From assembly GCA_030685235.1 (NCBI GenBank), contig MU839098.1, positions 1 to 64,000 of the forward strand: 64,000 nt of DNA. The letters run 5' to 3'. Under the pieces are notes generated by a model. That model had not been told where the DNA came from, made no database searches, and was given only the letters and a program-made list of their open reading frames with translations. Of the stretch, positions 59,353 through 64,000 are shown piece by piece. Position numbers and translations under genes: made by a program. The stretch comes from Copromyces sp. CBS 386.78 (Eukaryota > Ascomycota > Sordariomycetes > Sordariales > Sordariaceae). Position 1 is the first letter of the stretch. Each line of letters begins with the position of its first letter.

Positions 59353-62150
59353 CTAAAGAGAAAACTCATATATCCTCAAAGACCCATCCTCACCAGCAAT
59401 AGCCAGCTCCCTCGCTTGCTTCTTCTCACCCTCATCACTGTCATCCTCACCACCCTTCCTCACTCTCGGCCTCCAAGCAAGTTGCATCACCGCCTTCGGC
59501 AACCACAACTGCTCCTCAACCTTATACGTCTCCGCCACACTGACCCCCGAGCTGCCATCCGCACTACCAGAGGTAACCTTGATCGCTAACACCGATAGCT
59601 TACCGCTTTCTGTGCCCACGGCAAGCAAGAAATTCTGAGCGCTTCCGTCCTCAGACGAAGAAGTAAGAGGCTCAGAAGCGAAATCTAGTGCCGTAACAGG
59701 TTGGTCCTCCGTCAGTGACAAACCCAAAGTAAACTCTTGTTCCTTCTTTTCCGTCTCTCCCTCTCCCTCTTTCTCCTGCTTGGGTGAAGTGTTCCTCCTC
59801 CTAACCCAAATCTTAACCGCTTTGTCACGGCCAGCTGTAGCGAATACATCTACCCCCTCAGATGACGAGGTCTTGCTCTTGGGTGCCCAAGCGCAATCCA
59901 GAATCATACGACTATGACCCTTGGGGTTAAGTTGCAGGAGGGTATACCCTGCGCTGGACTCGGGATCGCGCTGAAAGACGGCCCATTGGCGATCTTTGCC
60001 TACACTGAGCAGATACGTGTTATCGGATGAGAAGCGCAGGCGGTGGATGGTGGAGGTGTGTGCTTTCAGGGGCGGACGCAGTTCGGTCCACTTGTCTGTT
60101 TCGAAGAGGCGAATGACGGCGTGGTTGAGGGAGGCGGCGCGGCAGGCTGAGGCTATGAGGTGGGTTTCCTTTTCCCTTTTCTCTTCTGAAGGGTGGGAAA
60201 CAGCCAAACAGGAAATTTCGTAACCGTGTCCGTAGAGCTTTTCTACTTCCGGCCACAAGGTGTGGCGACTGAGTGATTCCTCAAAAGGAGGATGGTCGAT
60301 TTCCAACGCAGACTTGCGCACCATACTCGCTGGGTCGAGCATGTTTTCGCGGTCTTGCATCGTCACGTCGCCACCGCGGCCACCGTCAGGGTTACCGCCA
60401 GCGGCGGCGGAAGCGTCGGCGTCGTCGTCGATCACGTCGATGGCTTTGTTGGACAAGCCGAGCACGGGAATGTTGGCGGCGTCGGCGGGGAGAGAGTCAA
60501 ATTCCGAGGAGGACAGGGCGGAAGAGCTGCCCGTTAGCCGGTTCAACATGCGGGCGACGGCTTTGGGCTCGGTGAAGACGCGCATGAGCTTCTCGTCGGC
60601 GCCGGAGACGAAGGATGTCGAAGAGAGGGAGTCGATGCAGTTGAGGTCGTAGCCGTGGATTTGGGGGCGGGCCATCTCGTGCCAGGTACGCTTGCTCGTG
60701 TTTTGCGACGGGCTGGGGTTGGTGGCCCATTCGGCGTGGAGGCGGGTGGTTTGGTCGGAACTGGTAGACAAAAGATAGACGCCATTGCGAGACCACGAGA
60801 TGCCCGTCACGGCGCGGGTGTGGCCCGACACGGCAAGATTTTGCTTCCAGGCTTGGTCGTCGCTGTCCCAGTCCCACCGGCGCCAGCTGCCGGTTCGCCC
60901 GAGAGTGATGACGGTCGTGCCGGTGGGTGACCACATGCCGGTCCAGAAACCACCGATACTGCCGGTTGCGGTGGTGGCGCCCTTCTCGCGGCTGACCTCG
61001 CCGAGACGGGCAACGGTGATCCAGATACCCGACTCTGGATCGGACTCCCAGATCGAGAGCGAGTTGTCTGCTGAAGCCGAGAGAAGCTGGAGGGTGCCCT
61101 CGCCACTGTCGGAGGTGGTGGAGGTGGGAGAGCGGCACCAGCGCGCGGTGTAGATCCAGTCTTCGTGACCGAGGAGCAGAGCCTCGAACATGATGCAGTA
61201 CTTGTTGGTAGCGGGATCAGCTCCTTCGACCTTGATCTTGTGGATCTTGTTGGCTGGGCCAGGAGTCAGGGCGGCGGCAGCAGCAGAGGCATCTGAGGCG
61301 GCCGAGGTGGGCATAGACAGGGCACTGCCTTGGTGAATACGCCATATCCTGATGTACTTGTCCTGGCTGGCTGAGGCGAGAAGAACGTCGCTTTCGGCTT
61401 CAGACTTTGGCTTTTCGCGGATGAAATCGAGAGATCGGATCCAGTTCTCGTGGCCTGGGAGGGTTGCTTGCGGGGTGAACTCGAATTGCGTGTTGTCGTC
61501 TGCTGTTGACGCAGTCAAGATCTGGATGATGTTTGTGGTTCCAGCAATAGCCAGAATGAGAGCAGTTCCCTCGTCGTTCAAGGGGCTCAAGGCAAGGGCC
61601 AAGGGGAAGTACTTCTTAGCAGTCTTGATGGTTTGAAGGAGCGTGACTTGGCCGGATGAGACATCCAAAGACCAGACCTCGACGGTAGAGTCTGCTGCGC
61701 CCGAGACGAAAATACGACGCTTGGTGCTGCCGACAGGTATCTTGAGGGCTGCGAGGTAGTTGATAGGGGCCGTGTGTTCCTGTATGATTTGGACACATGT
61801 TGCGACACCCGTCTCGCCATCGACAGCCCAGACGCGAAGGCTTTGGTCGTCACCTCCGCTTACTAGGTAAGTTGGCTTCTCATCCTGCAACCTTGGAAGG
61901 AACTTGACGGCCCGTACATGAGCTGTATGGCCACTCAAAATCTGGGAGATACCAACAGTGTTCTGGGACAAGTGTTAGCAAAAATCTCCGTTGGGGGAAA
62001 GTCAAGTTGTGGTCATACCGAAGGGTTCCAGAGGCAGACGTTGATATCTGCGCCAAATGCCACCAGCCCATTCCTCCCCCAGTCAGCGGCAGCGGCGTAC
62101 CTGTTTGCGCCGGCCGACAGATAGCGAGTGTCAATCGCTGTTTCGGTCAT
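59353..62150 (-). CDS. elp2: Elongator complex subunit Elp2 (WD40 protein)
   Basis: Two exons right to left, 62150-62019 and 61962-59353, giving 913 aa. The true start is the ATG at 62,150: exon 1 supplies the first WD blade (MTETAIDTRYLSAGANR...FGADINVCLWNPS), which a start at 61,971 would lose. The 56-nt intron joins in phase 0. At least ten WD repeats (for example 'GHTAHVRAVKF', 'GHENWIRSLDF', 'GHEDWIYTARW', 'GHTRAVTGISW') form the two seven-bladed propellers known for Elp2. The block 'RPQIHGYDLNCIDSL' and 'SGADEKLMRVF' are family signatures. Elp2 is part of the Elp1-2-3 core that makes the cm5/mcm5 side chain on tRNA wobble uridine. Divergently paired with URM1. Confidence 0.95.
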
Positions 62151-62574
62151 GGTATTTTTCTGATCGATTTGACCCCGATTTTCAAATCACACTCACCCGC
62201 ATGGAAATAATGAGTGAAGGGAGGGAAGTCGTGTATTGTAGTTAAAAGAAGTCGCTGTCAGAGGGGTCGTCATGATTGGCCACAGGCTCCAAGCTTGGAG
62301 TTTTTTAGTGCCCTTGCTTGCCTGAAGTGACTCCACTGCGATTGCTCGCAGGACTTAATACAGCAGCCTCTTTCCCAGTTCATGCATTTATCTTCTAAAA
62401 CCATGGCAGTTGCAGCAAACGTCCAATCAGAACCTACAAGTTTAGCTGTCGACTTCGCCCAACTATTCCTTTCTTGGACATCCATCATACAATTTACCCT
62501 GAATTCTTCAACTTGATCCGTACAACACCATAGACGTTCGCTTTGATCACACTCGAAGCCCGACATATATCACC
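62151..62574. promoter_or_regulatory. Bidirectional promoter region of elp2 and urm1
   Basis: 424 bp separate the two start codons on opposite strands, leaving no room for independent long promoters. No clear TATA box is seen in either direction. Confidence 0.7.
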
Positions 62575-63033
62575 ATGTCAGACCCTAAAGATCAAAAGGT
62601 CGACATTACCGTCGACTTCTCGTTAGTATTGCCTTCACACCAATGACCAAGGCACATGTCACTAAAGCGCCACCTCCTCTCTCCAGTGGCGGCCTTGAGA
62701 TTCTCTTTTCCAACCAGAAGCATCATGCTCTCTCAGTACCAGCCCAAGATTCCGAAGGCAAACCAGCCAACGTTGGCTTCCTCATCAAATACCTATGCCA
62801 GACGCTCATGACGGATCCCCGCGCGGATCTCTTTGTGCTTGGTGATGAACTGTGGGTCTTGCTTTTCCGCTTTTCCCTTGGATACAGCACTTACTAACGG
62901 GCCTAAACCAAATAGCCGCCCAGGTATCTTGTGTCTAATCAATGAATGCGACTGGGAACTGGAAGAGGAAGATGCCTACGTACTTCAGCCAGGAGACAAC
63001 ATCCTTTTTATTTCCACGCTTCACGGTGGTTAG
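62575..63033 (+). CDS. urm1: Ubiquitin-related modifier Urm1
   Basis: Three exons, 62575-62621, 62687-62851 and 62916-63033, giving 109 aa. Landmarks of Urm1 are present: '[10 protein letters not shown]', '[11 protein letters not shown]', '[17 protein letters not shown]' and the end '[12 protein letters not shown]' with the C-terminal Gly-Gly that is thiocarboxylated by the E1-like Uba4. Urm1 serves as sulfur carrier for 2-thiolation of wobble uridine in tRNAs for Lys, Glu and Gln, and as a protein modifier in oxidative stress. The intron donors are GTTAGT and GTGGGT; intron 2 has a CTAAC branch site. Confidence 0.95.
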
Positions 63034-63570
63034 TGCGGCGCCGAGTGGTAGACGGCTGGGGGTTTTATAGACAGCGGCGCGATGATATTTACGGTTGGTA
63101 CCCATCCCCTTTTGTTTCATTCATGATGATGACTGACCGTGACCACAAGGCCCGCTTATACACAGCGACAAGCAGAACTTTGGGACATTGAAAATGTGGC
63201 TCCGTTGTGTTCCTGGATCTGACGTGACGTTGAACCTTGTTTTTGTGGTCTGGGAATGAGGCGGCGAGGGACAGCGAACAAGTAACTACATGAATCTTCA
63301 CAAACAAGCGAGATTACACAGTCCTCTACCACTGTCCAACTTGAAATGAACGCGGCGAGTTCATGCTGTCCGCGACACGACACAACCCTCCAGTCCGGCT
63401 CGGGTCACAACGTCATCCACTACCGTAGATATTTCATCCGAACCGCACCTTCCCGAATTACGTGTGCAGAGCATAGGCCTCCAAGAGTGGTCGTCACTGG
63501 ACCTGCCCATATAAGTGGCCTTTCCTGTACCGCTTACCGTCGGGGGCCGGGAGAGTCTAGCAGTAACGTC
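63034..63570. other. Region downstream of urm1, no gene seen
   Basis: The urm1 3' UTR and further sequence without recognisable coding or RNA features. Confidence 0.5.
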
Positions 63571-63579
63571 CACCTCAGG

Positions 63580-63702
63580 AGGTAGTTGGTATAGCGGTCA
63601 GTCCATCGCCGGCTATCAGAGAGAGCGTGGTTTCGACTCCGGACGGTGTGCTACTGGATTGCTTAACCCGACACTTTTTTTTTTTTTTTTTTTTTTTTTT
63701 TT
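63580..63702 (+). ncRNA. tRNA-like Pol III promoter module with T-run, possible relic or SINE head
   Basis: An exact match to the A-box consensus TRGYNNARNNG (TGGTATAGCGG, 63,587-63,597) and a 10-of-11 match to the B box (GTTTCGACTCC, 63,630-63,640) are separated by 32 bases, the spacing of an intronless tRNA. A 28-base T run (63,675-63,702) follows and could terminate Pol III. The acceptor, anticodon and T stems do not pair well, so this is not a functional tRNA by eye. It could be a decayed tRNA, a tRNA-derived SINE or a small Pol III RNA. Confidence 0.35.
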
Positions 63703-64000
63703 CCAGCAGTAACTTTCATACCTTGTCGCCTGCCTATGCACGCAGCTTTTCGTTTCCACGTAACGAGGTATATTTCTTTCCATGTTTCAGCAGCGATGGC
63801 TCCAGGTTTACAGCCCCTCAGAATCCTGGCATTCTGGATCAACGGTATCAATTTGGAACGTCTTGCAGGTACCCATTTGGAATTTGCGATATGCAATACG
63901 GCGTTCAAGTTGTTCTAGACCCTGCCAATGTGACCGGGAAAGTCATCTTTGACGCCCTCTGGGAACAGTAATGGTTCACTTTTCCGAGAACAACCATGCG
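63703..64000. other. Right window edge, no gene assigned
   Basis: A plus-strand open frame ends at 63,971 but its upstream part runs through the T run as poly-Phe, and no domain is recognised. The short part from about 63,880 to 63,971 might belong to a gene extending from an unseen exon, but nothing supports it. Confidence 0.3.

Noticed and set aside
61963..61971. Alternative ELP2 start at 61,971 (MSQNTVG...)
   Set aside because: The first codons would come from the intron; the exon at 62,150-62,019 supplies the missing first WD blade and splices in phase.
63627..63971. Plus-strand frame of 114 codons near the right edge
   Set aside because: Begins inside the tRNA-like module and runs through a 28-base T run; no conserved domain was recognised.

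Overview
This window looks like a chromosome segment of a filamentous ascomycete, most likely Neurospora or a close Sordariales relative. The evidence is short introns (54-262 nt) with GTRNGT donors and, in several, CTAAC-type branch sites; actin, Fes1, Elongator and Urm1 proteins of fungal type; and two blocks of extremely AT-rich, repeat-derived DNA with the signature of repeat-induced point mutation (RIP). In these blocks CA and TG dinucleotides are scarce, and Gln codons have become TAA/TAG in otherwise open frames. The species call is an inference.

Layout. (1) About 86-10,560 is a RIP-mutated block. It holds a minus-strand gag-like relic (about 90-1,440), a 5'-truncated Ty3/gypsy element on the plus strand (about 1,862-7,334, with its 3' LTR), and a long decayed plus-strand frame of unknown identity (about 7,569-10,314). 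(2) 10,600-22,300 has normal composition. It carries a family-2 polysaccharide synthase (cps-1 type, minus strand), about 5 kb with no convincing gene, and a membrane-anchored GH16 glucanase-like protein (minus). (3) 22,303-32,853 is a nested transposon. A pogo/Fot1-like DNA transposon has 123-bp terminal inverted repeats and a TA target duplication. Its transposase is split by a complete 7,337-bp gypsy element with two 232-bp LTRs and a TTAAG target duplication. (4) 32,856-64,000 is gene-rich: a small secreted Cys protein (+), a giant secreted five-WSC-domain protein (+), mitochondrial ribosomal protein uL5m (+), Fes1 (-), actin (+), a mitochondrial RF1-like GGQ protein (-), a serine palmitoyltransferase small subunit (+), Elongator subunit Elp2 (-) and Urm1 (+).

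Functional themes. Four genes concern the cell wall or cell surface (polysaccharide synthase, GH16, secreted Cys protein, WSC protein). Two concern mitochondrial translation (uL5m and the GGQ protein). ELP2 and URM1 are a divergent pair sharing one 424-bp intergenic region; their products act on the same wobble uridine of tRNA (mcm5 side chain and 2-thiolation). No CRISPR array, rRNA gene or canonical tRNA was found. One tRNA-like Pol III promoter module followed by a long T run lies near the right edge. All exon boundaries come from reading splice signals and checking that the reading frame stays open; none has transcript support here.
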